Shown one piece after another: positions 50,358 through 58,929 of a DNA stretch of 64,000 bases (the stretch's first letter is position 1; every line of letters starts with the position of its first letter). The notes beneath the pieces are model-generated. The model was not told where the DNA came from, did not search any database, and saw nothing but the letters and a program-made list of their open reading frames with translations. Made by a program: the position numbers and the translations under genes. The DNA comes from JBOFBH01 sp051657715 (lineage in GTDB: Bacteria; Actinomycetota; Actinomycetes; Actinomycetales; Angustibacteraceae), in contig JBOFLF010000055.1 of the NCBI GenBank assembly GCA_051657715.1, positions 1 to 64,000 of the forward strand, read 5' to 3'.

Positions 50358-51412
50358 GCCGCGCTCGCATGCTGTCGGATGCGTTCGGCGGCTCGCAGCC
50401 GTGCGGACGCGGCCCGCGGGTTCGACTCGACCTCTCGCGGCGACGGCATCTGCGCCCCCCGGGTCAACAGCCGTAGCTGAGGGGCGTGCTCAGGAAGCTC
50501 GACCGGCAGGTCGAGCGGACTGCTGGACCGCGCACCAGCGGCCAAGGCCTGCTTGACGATCCGGTCCTCGAGCGAGTGGTAGGACAGGACGACGATCCGC
50601 CCGCCGATGGCCAACCGAGACACAGCCGCTGGAACCACCCGAGCCAGCGCACCGAGCTCATCATTCACCTCGATGCGCAATGCCTGGAACGTCCGCTTGG
50701 CTGGGTGACCGGCATGCCGAGATGCCGGGACGGCCCGGCGCACCAGCTCGACGAGCTGCGCCGACGAGCTGATCGGTGCTCGCTCCCGTTGACGCACCAC
50801 GGCCTTGGCGATCCGACGGGCATAACGCTCCTCCCCGTACCGTCGCAGCACGTCGGCCAGCTCCTCGACGGACGCTGCGCCCAGGAAGTCCGCCGCGGTA
50901 CGTCCGGCCGTCCGGTCCATCCGCATGTCCAGGGGCGCGTCGAACCGGTAGGCGAAGCCGCGGTGCGGCTCGTCCAGCTGCATCGAGGACACGCCGAGAT
51001 CCAGCAAGACCGCGTGCACCTGGTCGGTCTCCAGCCGGTCGCAGATCGCGGCCAGCTCGTCGGACACCGCGTGGACCAACCGAATCCGGCCGGCGAAACC
51101 AGCCAGCCGCTCCCGGGCGATCCGCAGCGCGTCGCTATCGCGGTCGATGCCGACCGCGGTCGCGGAGGGGCAGGCGGCGAGCAAGGCAGCCGTGTGCCCA
51201 CCGAGCCCGACCGTCCCGTCGACCAGGACCGCACCTGGCTGCCGCAGTGCCGGCTCAAGCAGCTCGACAACCTCGTCGACCATCACCGGCCGGTGGACCG
51301 CCATGACCTCTCTGCTGCTGTCACCGCGCGTGCTGCTGTCACCGCGCGTGCTGCTGTCACCGCGTGCGGCACCGACATCATCGTCGGCCTTTGAGTCGTC
51401 GTGACGCTCCAT
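50354..51412 (-). CDS. rsmH: 16S rRNA m4C1402 methyltransferase RsmH
   Basis: N4-methylates C1402 in the 16S P-site region. HRPVMVDEVVELL, VDGTVGLGGHTAALL (SAM site), LLDLGVSSMQLDEPHRGFAYRFDAPLDMRMD, RTFQALRIEVNDEL and VVLSYHSLEDRIVK are diagnostic. The ATG at 51412 has GGGAGGGAGG five nt upstream, giving 352 aa with about 36 extra N-terminal residues that include a GDSSTR hexapeptide repeat. An ATG at 51304, directly before AVHRPVMVDEV, is the family-typical start and has AGAGAGG very close to it; if it is used the 18-bp repeat lies in the leader. Confidence 0.93.
   Translation of the reverse strand: MERHDDSKADDDVGAARGDSSTRGDSSTRGDSSREVMAVHRPVMVDEVVELLEPALRQPGAVLVDGTVGLGGHTAALLAACPSATAVGIDRDSDALRIARERLAGFAGRIRLVHAVSDELAAICDRLETDQVHAVLLDLGVSSMQLDEPHRGFAYRFDAPLDMRMDRTAGRTAADFLGAASVEELADVLRRYGEERYARRIAKAVVRQRERAPISSSAQLVELVRRAVPASRHAGHPAKRTFQALRIEVNDELGALARVVPAAVSRLAIGGRIVVLSYHSLEDRIVKQALAAGARSSSPLDLPVELPEHAPQLRLLTRGAQMPSPREVESNPRAASARLRAAERIRQHASAA
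51314..51367 (-). repeat. 18-bp tandem repeat, 3 copies, rsmH 5' end
   Basis: GCTGCTGTCACCGCGCGT at 51314 and 51332, and with a changed end at 51350. It lies directly upstream of the family-typical ATG (51304), so it may be coding (GDSSTR) or part of the translation start region. Confidence 0.9.
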
Positions 51413-51696
51413 CGCCGCCTCCCTCCCAGGTGTCGCCGGGTGCCCTGCTGATCCATCCGCACGCCGATCCATCCGCGCGCTGACTCGTTCCCGCCGCGGC
51501 CTGCCCACAGCACGGCCGATCCGGTCCGGTCCCCAACCGCTCTCGATGTCCTGGCGCCGGGGAAGGTGCGTCAGGGCAGAGCGCGGGTGGAGACCGGGCC
51601 GAACGGACGAGACGGTGACGAGCAGGCCGACGCGGGCGGGCTGGCAGGCGCGCGCTGGCTACCTCGATTTGGCTGACTCGAATCTGGCTGACTCGG
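51413..51696 (-). other. mraZ-rsmH spacer with 14-15-bp repeats
   Basis: 284 bp without a convincing gene. Just after the mraZ stop the minus strand has CGAGTCAGCCAGATT, CGAGTCAGCCAAAT and CGAGGTAGCCAG in a row; nearer rsmH a GCGGATGGATC block is doubled at a 15-bp interval. No terminator hairpin or clear promoter is seen, so mraZ and rsmH are probably cotranscribed. Confidence 0.6.
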
Positions 51697-52128
51697 TCAC
51701 AACAGTCCGGGGATCACCTCCTCCGCCTGCTCCGCGAACGCCTGCTCGTTGCTGGACAGATAGGTCTGCCAGGCATCGGCGTCCCACACCTCGACTCGGG
51801 TCCCAGCCCCGATCACCGCCAGCTCGCGTGACAGGCCGGCGTAGTCCCGCAGCGCCGGGGGGACAGTGATCCGGCCCTGCTTGTCGGGCAGCTCGTCGCT
51901 CGCCCCAGACAGGAAAACCCGCAGGTAGTCCCGGGCCGCCTTGCTGGTCATCGGTGCCGAGCGGGTCTGTTCGGCGAGACGGACGAAGTCGTCCATCGCG
52001 AAGACGTAGAGGCAGCGCTCCTGCCCCCGGGTGATCACCAGACCGTCGGCCAGCCGCTCTCGGTACTTCGCGGGGAGGATCAGCCGGCCCTTGTCGTCCA
52101 GACGAGGTGAGTGCGTGCCCAGGAACAC
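51697..52128 (-). CDS. mraZ: Transcriptional regulator MraZ
   Basis: Founding gene of the dcw cluster; AbrB-like DNA-binding protein with two SpoVT/AbrB repeats (LGTHSPRLDDKGRLILPAKYRERL and DELPDKQGRITVPPALRDYAGL). In other bacteria it represses its own operon by binding tandem repeats upstream. The GTG at 52128 gives VFLGTHSPRLDDKGR and 143 aa, the normal length; its ribosome binding site is weak (GGGAG 12 nt upstream). Phased GTGGAG repeats lie 95-120 bp upstream. Confidence 0.95.
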   Translation of the reverse strand: MFLGTHSPRLDDKGRLILPAKYRERLADGLVITRGQERCLYVFAMDDFVRLAEQTRSAPMTSKAARDYLRVFLSGASDELPDKQGRITVPPALRDYAGLSRELAVIGAGTRVEVWDADAWQTYLSSNEQAFAEQAEEVIPGLL

Positions 52129-52498
52129 CGTGCACCACGACTCCCTCCATCTCCCGATCCCCTCGACTCCAGGCGACGGTGACTCCAGACGACGGTCACC
52201 AGAGCGAGTAACTCCCGTGACCTCCACTGTACTCCACTCTGCTCCACAGAAAGGGAGATGCACCCTCTTCGATCCCCTGCAGGCACCTCTCGTCACGCGA
52301 CTCGGTCCTTGGCCTTGATGAAGCAGGCGGCTCTCTGCCGCGAACCCGACCGGCACCGAAGATGCGTGCGGTCAGGAACGTCAGACGCCGGACCCGGCGT
52401 TGCACAACTGCGGCGGCTCACGCTCCTGCGGCCCGCTGGTCGTTGGGTGACAAACTGATGGATCACCGTGCGTTCAGAAACTCAGGAGGTAGGGCGAC
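52129..52498. promoter_or_regulatory. Divergent control region mraZ / moxR (370 bp without a gene)
   Basis: Holds the mraZ operator and promoter on the left and the moxR leader on the right. moxR has AGGAGGT at 52485-52491. A TACAGT (52231-52226, minus strand) inside the GTGGAG array is a candidate mraZ -10. No further coding sequence recognised except a 14-aa micro-ORF before moxR. Confidence 0.5.
52212..52247 (-). promoter_or_regulatory. MraZ operator: GTGGAG repeats at 10-bp spacing
   Basis: On the minus strand GTGGAG occurs at 52247-52242, 52237-52232 and 52227-52222, and the related CGGGAG at 52217-52212, each exactly 10 bp apart. Tandem short repeats with one helical-turn spacing upstream of mraZ are the known binding pattern of MraZ. 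Binding here is inferred. Confidence 0.75.
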
Positions 52499-52502
52499 GT
52501 GA
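52458..52502 (+). other. Micro-ORF ending on the moxR start (14 aa)
   Basis: ATG at 52458 encodes MDHRAFRNSGGRAT and spans the moxR ribosome binding site; its TGA (52500-52502) overlaps the moxR GTG (52499) as GTGA. Such frames arise by chance fairly often in GC-rich DNA, so evidence is weak. Confidence 0.25.
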
Positions 52503-53485
52503 GCGCGATGAGCGCACCGAGAACCCCCGAACTCGACATCGATGGATTCAGGCGCACCACCTCGGCCATCGCCCAGGCGATCGAGTCGGTGATCGAGGGG
52601 AAGCCGGACGTCATCCGGGTGGCGCTCACCGTGGTGCTGGCCGAGGGGCACCTGCTGATCGAAGACGTGCCAGGGGTGGGCAAGACGATGCTGGCCAAGA
52701 CCCTGGCCAGGACCCTGGACTGCAGCGTCCGGCGCGTCCAGTTCACCCCGGACCTGCTGCCCAGCGACGTGACCGGGGTCAGCATCTATGACCAGCAGCA
52801 ACGCGACTTCGAGTTCAAGCCAGGCGCGATCTTCGCCAACGTGGTCCTCGGCGACGAGATCAACCGCGCCTCCCCCAAGACCCAGTCCGCGCTGCTGGAA
52901 TGCATGGAGGAGCGGCAGGTCACCGTGGACGGCACCACGTACCAGCTGGAGTCCCCCTTCGTGGTGGTGGCGACCCAAAACCCGATCGAAATGGAAGGCA
53001 CCTACCCGTTGCCCGAGGCGCAGCGAGACCGATTCCTCGCTCGGGTGTCCATGGGCTACCCGAGCACCGACGCCGAGCTCGCCATGCTGGACAGCCACAT
53101 ATCGGCGACACCGTTGGACGCCGTCCGGCCGGTGGCCACCGCGGCACACGTGCGCCAGCTGATCGCCGTCGCGCAGCAGGTGTGGGTCAGCAGGGCGGTG
53201 CGGCAGTACGTCGTCGGGCTGGTCGAGGCGAGCCGCCACCATCCGCAGCTGCGCTTGGGCGCGTCGCCTCGCGCCGCTCTGCACCTGACGCGGGCGGCTC
53301 GGGCGCACGCGGCGCTGGAGGGTCGCAATCACGTGCTGCCGGACGACGTCCAGCGGCTGGCTGTTCCGGTGCTCGCGCACCGCCTGCTGCTGACACCCGA
53401 AGCGATGCTGGCCCGCCACAGCACGACCGACGTGGTGCACTCGCTGCTACGGCACGTTCCCGTCGCGGCGGGTCAGGAGGCCTGA
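52499..53485 (+). CDS. MoxR-family AAA ATPase
   Basis: Chaperone-like ATPase of 328 aa. Walker A in EDVPGVGKTMLAKTLA, Walker B in VLGDEINRASPKTQSALLECMEERQ, sensor region VVVATQNPIEMEGTYPLPEAQRDRF, and the C-terminal lid GASPRAALHLTRAARAHAAL. In this family the gene is typically followed by a DUF58 (VWA-like) protein and a transglutaminase, exactly as here. The GTG at 52499 follows AGGAGGT. Function in actinobacteria is not settled; a role in wall or envelope maturation is a common inference. Confidence 0.93.
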   Translation: MSAMSAPRTPELDIDGFRRTTSAIAQAIESVIEGKPDVIRVALTVVLAEGHLLIEDVPGVGKTMLAKTLARTLDCSVRRVQFTPDLLPSDVTGVSIYDQQQRDFEFKPGAIFANVVLGDEINRASPKTQSALLECMEERQVTVDGTTYQLESPFVVVATQNPIEMEGTYPLPEAQRDRFLARVSMGYPSTDAELAMLDSHISATPLDAVRPVATAAHVRQLIAVAQQVWVSRAVRQYVVGLVEASRHHPQLRLGASPRAALHLTRAARAHAALEGRNHVLPDDVQRLAVPVLAHRLLLTPEAMLARHSTTDVVHSLLRHVPVAAGQEA

Positions 53486-53513
53486 ACCGTGGGGATGTCC
53501 CGGTGAGGTGCCC

Positions 53514-54854
53514 ATGAGGTCCGCCCGCAAGTTCACGTGGCTGAACAGCTTCCGGCGGCTCACCACCCGCGGTCGCGCGGTGCTGGCGGCTGGCTTGACC
53601 GCCGTGGTGTGCGCCTACGGCCTGGGGCAGCGGGACCTGCTGCGAGTGGCCGTGTTCCTGACCGTGATCCCGCTGCTCGTTGTCCTGCTGCTGACCCGCA
53701 TGCGCTACCAGCTGGCGTGTGCGCGCACCATCTCCCCAGCGCGGGTGCCAGCCGGGCAGAGCGCTCAGGTCACCCTCGAGGTGGTCAACGTCTCGTCGTC
53801 CCGATGCGGGACGGTCATGGCCCAGGAGCAGGTCCCGGACGCGCTGGGCACACCCGCACGGTTCGTGCTCCCCGGTCTGGAGGCCGGCGAGCGGCGTGCC
53901 GTGAGCTACCCGGTGACATGTCACACCCGGGGCCGGTATCAGGTGGGGCCGCTCAGTCTCACGGTGACCGATCCATTCGGGATGGGCCAGCATCAGCGGT
54001 CATTCACCAGTCGCAGCGACGTGCTGGTCGTCCCGACGACCGTCGAGCTGCCCACCCTGGCACTCGGCGGCGACTGGGCCGGCTCGGGCAGCACGGTGTC
54101 CCGGACCCTCGGTACGGCTGGCACGGACGACGTCACCACCCGTGAGTACCAGCATGGCGACGACGTGCGGCGGGTGCACTGGCGGTCGACCGCGCGACGA
54201 GGCCAACTGATGGTCCGGCGCGAGGAGCAACCCTGGCGGAGCCAGGCGACGGTTCTGCTGGATCGACGCGGTTCGGCGTACGCGGAGGGCTCGGACGGCT
54301 TCGAGTGGGCAGTGCGGGCGGTCGCATCGGTGGCCGGCCACCTCAGCCGCCGAGGCTATGCGGTGAAGCTGATCGATGGGTCTGTCGGCGTCCAGGACGC
54401 GGTCAACGTGTCCAGCCCGATGTGGTCTGGAGCCGGCCAGGTCGAGGACGCACCCGCCCGGCATGCCCTCGACTACCTCGCCACCTGCACCGCTGGCGGA
54501 TCCCTCGAGCTGAGCCGGGCGACGCGGGCCACGACCCGGACGCCAAACGGCCTGGTCGTGGCTGTTCTGGGTACCGTGCGGGAGGACGACCCGGCCTTGC
54601 TCACCAGGGTGGTGAGCCCCGGGACCACCGCGGTCGCGGTGGTCGCGGCCCAGCGCCCGACTGGCCGTTCGACGCGCCCGACCAACTCAGCGTCGTGCGG
54701 TCGGCAGGTCGCCAGCCTGCAAGCCGCGGGGTGGCACGTGGTGGTGGCTGAGCCAGATGAACGCCTAGACGCGACCTGGAGCCGACTCGCAGCGCCCTCG
54801 ACACCGGCGAGTGCCGCTGACCGGCCTTCAGGGCCGATACCGGAGGCAGGATGA
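53514..54854 (+). CDS. DUF58 domain protein
   Basis: 446 aa. Two adjacent membrane segments at about 20-58 (VLAAGLTAVVCAYGLG and VAVFLTVIPLLVVLLLTRM) followed by a beta-rich domain and the DUF58 core REYQHGDDVRRVHWRSTARRGQLMVRREEQP, a VWA-like fold thought to be the partner of MoxR ATPases. A Pro/Ser-rich tail ends the protein. The ATG at 53514 follows GAGG; GTG at 53508 is the alternative. Its stop overlaps the next ATG as ATGA. Confidence 0.88.
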   Translation: MRSARKFTWLNSFRRLTTRGRAVLAAGLTAVVCAYGLGQRDLLRVAVFLTVIPLLVVLLLTRMRYQLACARTISPARVPAGQSAQVTLEVVNVSSSRCGTVMAQEQVPDALGTPARFVLPGLEAGERRAVSYPVTCHTRGRYQVGPLSLTVTDPFGMGQHQRSFTSRSDVLVVPTTVELPTLALGGDWAGSGSTVSRTLGTAGTDDVTTREYQHGDDVRRVHWRSTARRGQLMVRREEQPWRSQATVLLDRRGSAYAEGSDGFEWAVRAVASVAGHLSRRGYAVKLIDGSVGVQDAVNVSSPMWSGAGQVEDAPARHALDYLATCTAGGSLELSRATRATTRTPNGLVVAVLGTVREDDPALLTRVVSPGTTAVAVVAAQRPTGRSTRPTNSASCGRQVASLQAAGWHVVVAEPDERLDATWSRLAAPSTPASAADRPSGPIPEAG

Positions 54855-57241
54855 GCCGGGACCGGTGGACGGCTCCACTAGCCGCGGTGGCGACCACGGC
54901 GACCATGTGGTCGTTGGCCCCGGTCGTGGACGGCAACGAGTGGCAGGGCCCAGCGCTCGTCATGGTGCTCACCGTGCTCGTGGTCGGCATCCTGGCTCGC
55001 TGGGCTCAGGCGCCAGCGGGCTTAGTGGTTCCTCTCCAGGTGGTGGCCGGCGGCATCGTCCTGGTGGCGCAGTTCGTCGGCGACGTCGCGGTCGCAGGCC
55101 TGCTGCCCGGGCCGGCCGCGGCGACACAGCTGCGTGAACTGCTCCTCGCGGGCGGCGCCACCATCGATCAGTACACCGCCCCCGTACCGGAATCCACGGG
55201 CCTGGTCCTGATCATCGCTCTCGGAGTACTGGCCGTAGCGGCGTTGGTCGACCTCACCGCGGTCACCCTCCGAACCCCAGCAGCTAGCGGGCTGCCGCTG
55301 CTCGCGCTCTACTGCGTGCCGGCGGCCGTGCTGGAGGACGGGTTGCCGACCCGCTACTTCCTCGTGGCAGCTGCCGCATGGCTGCTGCTGGTCGCGCATG
55401 ACACCAGCACCCGGGTGCTCACCTGGGGACGCTTGCTGCCGCGTTGGGGCACCGACACCCCGAGCCGGACCACGTTCAGCAAGGACGCCATGGCGCAGGC
55501 CGCGACCGGACGACGCCTGGCCGTCGTCGCGCTCGCGCTGGCCGCCGTCCTGCCAACTCTGGCACCTGGCCTCGACGAAGGCCTGCTGGCTCAGTCCGGC
55601 GGGTCAGGCGGCGGCGGTTTCGGTGGACGCACGGTCATCAACCCGGTGCTGTCCCTGCGGGACAGTTTGGACCCATCCCGGGACGTCGTCGTCCTGCGCT
55701 ACCAGACGGATGAGCCGAACCCCGCTCCGCTGCGGATCGTGACGGCCGACGTCTTCGATGGTGAGACCTGGCAGCCGAACACCCGAGGCATCCGCCGGGA
55801 CAACTCCGTCGCAGACGGGCTGCCGGCCCCACCCGGGCTGACGGCCGACGTCCAGCGGGACCAGTTCCGGATGAACGTTGAGATCACTGAAGTGTTGGAC
55901 CAGGACTTCCTGCCTCTGCCCTATCCCACGACCCAGGTCGAGGTGGAGGGACGCTGGTACTTCGACAGCCGATCCCTCAACGTGCTCGGCGACGACGGCC
56001 AGACGGTCCGGGGGCTGAGCTACCAGGCGGACTACGTGGCGGTCCGGCCCACGATCGACCAGCTGAACCGCGCCCAGGCAGACCGGTTCGGCCAGCTCGC
56101 CGAGTACACCCGGCTGCCTGAACTGCCGAGTTCGGTCCGACAGGTCGCACGAGACATCACCGAATCCGCGATGACGGCGTACGACCGAGCGGTCGCCTTG
56201 CAGCAGTGGTTCCGGGACTCGGGCGAGTTCACGTACTCCACCGAGGTGCCCGCAAACGCTGGGACGAACGCGATCGAAGCGTTCCTGGACGACAAAAGAG
56301 GTTTCTGCATCCAGTTCGCCTCCGCGATGGCGGTGCTGTCCCGGGCGCTTGGCATCCCGGCCCGGATCGCGGTCGGCTTCCTCCCGGGCCGGGCGATCGG
56401 TGGTAACCGCTACGAGGTCCGGCTCAACGATGCGCACGCCTGGCCCGAGCTGTATTTCGAGGGCGTCGGGTGGATCCGGTTCGAGCCGACCCCCGGGTCC
56501 CGTACCGGCGAGGCGCCGGGCTACACCGACGGCGCCGACGCCACCGACCCGTCGACCAGCTCGCCGACCAGCACCGACGGATCGTCGCCGGATCCGACCA
56601 CGAGCACGGCACCCTCGGCATCGGCGAGCGGGCGAGGTGGAGTGCTGGATGATCCGGGTGCCGATGCCAGCTCCACGGCGACCGGCGCCGACGCATCGTG
56701 GTGGCCGCGGATCGCACGGATTCTCGCAGTGGTTGCCCTGCTCGTGGCCGCTGCCGGGCTCACCCCGGTGGCGGCGTGGTGGACGCGACGCCGACGACGA
56801 CAGGCTGCCCGGTCCAGACCGCAAGCAGTGGAGGCGTCCTGGGCAGACCTGCGTGAGCGGGTCGAGGATCTCGGCGTCGCCGTCGGTGACAACCTCACCC
56901 CCCGTCAAGTGGATCGGCACCTCGCGAACGCGGGTGGGCTGGATGACGAACCGCGAGCTGCGCTCACTCGGGTGGCTACAGCGATCGAAGCGTCGCGGTA
57001 CGCCGCGACCGATGCCCCGTCCTCGGTCGATCTCGACCAACTCCAATCCGACATCCGTCAGGTGGTGGACGCGGTCAGCGCCAGCCGCAGCTCAGGGGAC
57101 AGATGGCGGTCGCGCGTGTGGCCACGCTCTGGCAGGCATCACCTGGCCGACGGGTTCCGGTGCTGGGCGAGCAGGCTGCAGCTGATGAAGCCGGACTCTT
57201 GGCGCTCCGGCTCGTCAGGCCGCCGACCCCCACCCCACTGA
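54851..57241 (+). CDS. DUF3488/transglutaminase-like membrane protein
   Basis: 796 aa. Five or six helices in the first 220 residues (DUF3488), then a large extracellular transglutaminase-like domain with the catalytic Cys in DKRGFCIQFASAMAVLSRALGIPARIAVGF and His in NDAHAWPELYFEGVGWIRFEPTPG. A Ser/Thr/Asp-rich stretch (about 555-610) leads to a last helix (ILAVVALLVAAAGLTPVAAWW) and a cytoplasmic DUF4129-like tail. Third gene of the moxR operon, ATGA-coupled to DUF58. Peptide or wall substrate unknown. Confidence 0.92.
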   Translation: MSRDRWTAPLAAVATTATMWSLAPVVDGNEWQGPALVMVLTVLVVGILARWAQAPAGLVVPLQVVAGGIVLVAQFVGDVAVAGLLPGPAAATQLRELLLAGGATIDQYTAPVPESTGLVLIIALGVLAVAALVDLTAVTLRTPAASGLPLLALYCVPAAVLEDGLPTRYFLVAAAAWLLLVAHDTSTRVLTWGRLLPRWGTDTPSRTTFSKDAMAQAATGRRLAVVALALAAVLPTLAPGLDEGLLAQSGGSGGGGFGGRTVINPVLSLRDSLDPSRDVVVLRYQTDEPNPAPLRIVTADVFDGETWQPNTRGIRRDNSVADGLPAPPGLTADVQRDQFRMNVEITEVLDQDFLPLPYPTTQVEVEGRWYFDSRSLNVLGDDGQTVRGLSYQADYVAVRPTIDQLNRAQADRFGQLAEYTRLPELPSSVRQVARDITESAMTAYDRAVALQQWFRDSGEFTYSTEVPANAGTNAIEAFLDDKRGFCIQFASAMAVLSRALGIPARIAVGFLPGRAIGGNRYEVRLNDAHAWPELYFEGVGWIRFEPTPGSRTGEAPGYTDGADATDPSTSSPTSTDGSSPDPTTSTAPSASASGRGGVLDDPGADASSTATGADASWWPRIARILAVVALLVAAAGLTPVAAWWTRRRRRQAARSRPQAVEASWADLRERVEDLGVAVGDNLTPRQVDRHLANAGGLDDEPRAALTRVATAIEASRYAATDAPSSVDLDQLQSDIRQVVDAVSASRSSGDRWRSRVWPRSGRHHLADGFRCWASRLQLMKPDSWRSGSSGRRPPPH

Positions 57242-57279
57242 GGTCAGCCGACCCGACCGGACCGGCGTGCGACAGTCAC

Positions 57280-57717
57280 TCAGCCCCAGCCCTGCCCCTC
57301 ATGGCGGCGTCGCTCCCACCGTTGCTCCATGCGTTGCATGAACGAGCCGGATCGATCGGGTGGACGCCCGGATCGACCAGGTAGACGCCCGGATCGGCCA
57401 TGAGGCCGGGTGCGCCCATCAGCGGCGACTGCCCCTATCGGCCCGCCCGGCCGTCTGCGCGGCGGTGTGGCCGCGATCCCCCCCGCGGCGATCATCATCA
57501 TGAAACCCACCACGGCCACCGGCACCACCGATTGAGCCACACCGACCATGACGAGCACCAGGCCGGCAACGACGCCCACCACGCCGATCAGGTACCGCTG
57601 CCGCTGTCGAGCGCGCTGGCTGGACCCTCGCATCGTCGTGGCGAACTTAGGATCCTCGGCCCGCATGGCCTGTTCCATCTGCTCCAGCACACGCTGCTCG
57701 TGCTCTGACAGTGGCAC
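57280..57717 (-). CDS. DUF3040 membrane protein
   Basis: 145 aa. MPLSEHEQRVLEQMEQAMRAEDPKFATTMR is the DUF3040 N-terminal signature (from a GTG), followed by two helices (YLIGVVGVVAGLVLVMVGVAQ and VVPVAVVGFMMMIAAGGI) and an Arg/Gly-rich tail. The GTG at 57717 has AGGAGGT six nt upstream. Common in actinobacteria; function unknown. Convergent with the transglutaminase gene 38 bp away. Confidence 0.9.
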   Translation of the reverse strand: MPLSEHEQRVLEQMEQAMRAEDPKFATTMRGSSQRARQRQRYLIGVVGVVAGLVLVMVGVAQSVVPVAVVGFMMMIAAGGIAATPPRRRPGGPIGAVAADGRTRPHGRSGRLPGRSGRPPDRSGSFMQRMEQRWERRRHEGQGWG

Positions 57718-58009
57718 GACGACCTCCTGCTGGCACGTGGGCATCCGGCGCGACATGTGCAGTCGACCTGCCGAAGCTCGATCTGCCGAAGCAAAGCCAG
57801 GCACGCGGACTGACCTTCAGGATAAAGGCCCTGAGGGGGCGAGGAAAGCCGGACGGTTCTTAAGATCGAAGCTCTCGCGCCACGCACGAGCCCACCTGAG
57901 CCGTCTGGTCCTAGGGCGACGCTGCCGACCGTCCCGCGATCACGTGCCGGACCTGCCGGGCGACCACAAGGTGACCTGTCGACGATCAGCTCGCCGTCGT
58001 GATGCTGGC

Positions 58010-58780
58010 TCACCGACGGGCGATCACGTGAAGCTGGGCGGCCAACGCCACGTACTCCGGATGACGGTCATAGTCACCGGCGCGGCGCTCCAGATCCACC
58101 AAGGCAACACGGGCTGCCGTGCTGTCCACGAGGGCTTCAGGCACCAGATCGGCGAACACCCGCAAGCCTCGGACGGCACCAGGGCGCAGTCCAGCGGCCT
58201 GGATGAGGTCTCGCAAGCTGGCAAGGTCGAACCGGCGAGGCACCACGTCCGCCGGCCCCCATCGCCCGTCCGGATCGTCCATCGCTCGACCTGCCTCGAC
58301 GAACCGACCAGCCAGCGCCCTGGCCACGACCTGCCCAGACCGCTGAGGCACCACCAGGCTGACGATCCCGCCCGGACGCACCACCTCGGCAACCGAGGCC
58401 AACGCGGCCGCCGGATCGTCGACGTGCTCGAGCACTCCGTGGCAGCACACCAGGTCCACCAGGTCGGTAGGCGAGTCGAGGGCACGGCGCACATCAGCGG
58501 TATCGGCCTGGACCGCGCGCACCCGGTCCGCCACGCCCGCCTCAGCCGCCCGCCGCTGCAGCGCGGCCAACGCGTCCGGGCTGGGGTCGGCCACCACGAT
58601 GTGGTGCCCGAGCGTCGCCAACGGCACCGACATACCCCCCGTGCCACCGCCCACGTCGAGGATGGTCAACGGAGCACCCGCGGCCGAGCGCAGAGCGTCG
58701 GCTGCCTCGCGCACCGCATCCCAGACCATGGTGACGCGAGCCGGAACCCGGCCGGGCTCGGCGGTACCCGGTGATGCCAT
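58010..58780 (-). CDS. Class I SAM-dependent methyltransferase
   Basis: 256 aa, soluble. SAM motif I ILDVGGGTGGMSVPLATLGH, the acidic motif II VADPSPDALAAL, then LVCCHGVLEHVDDPAAALASVAEVVRPGGIVSLVVP, typical of UbiE/class I small-molecule methyltransferases. The ATG at 58780 follows GAGGGGAG. Substrate cannot be told. Followed by about 205 bp with no gene before DUF3040, in which I see only a weak TATCCT box for the latter. Confidence 0.85.
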   Translation of the reverse strand: MASPGTAEPGRVPARVTMVWDAVREAADALRSAAGAPLTILDVGGGTGGMSVPLATLGHHIVVADPSPDALAALQRRAAEAGVADRVRAVQADTADVRRALDSPTDLVDLVCCHGVLEHVDDPAAALASVAEVVRPGGIVSLVVPQRSGQVVARALAGRFVEAGRAMDDPDGRWGPADVVPRRFDLASLRDLIQAAGLRPGAVRGLRVFADLVPEALVDSTAARVALVDLERRAGDYDRHPEYVALAAQLHVIARR

Positions 58781-58929
58781 CTGGGTGCTCCCCTCGTTCG
58801 TCGGGCCTGCATGACGCCGCGGCCCACCCCTGACGTGAGCCGGATGAGCTCGTCACCGTGACCGAAGCACCCGCGTAGGCAGCTCAGCCTAGTGCCGCGC
58901 TCGTCGCTGACCAGCTCACGACGGTGTGG

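Noticed and set aside
2796..51367. GATC enrichment of the repeat units as a methylation-linked signal
   Set aside because: Several units contain GATC (pheT, murD, murE, murF, ftsI, ftsL), but others do not and GATC is common in actinobacterial coding DNA; no count against background could be made.
52458..52502. moxR micro-ORF as evidence of a general relay system
   Set aside because: Any start followed by A creates an overlapping TGA, and GC-rich DNA often lacks stops for some distance, so such single-end overlaps are expected by chance; listed only as a weak feature.
57242..57279. Terminator between the transglutaminase and DUF3040 genes
   Set aside because: Only a 5-bp CTGAG/CTCAG pairing was found across the convergent gap, too weak to call.
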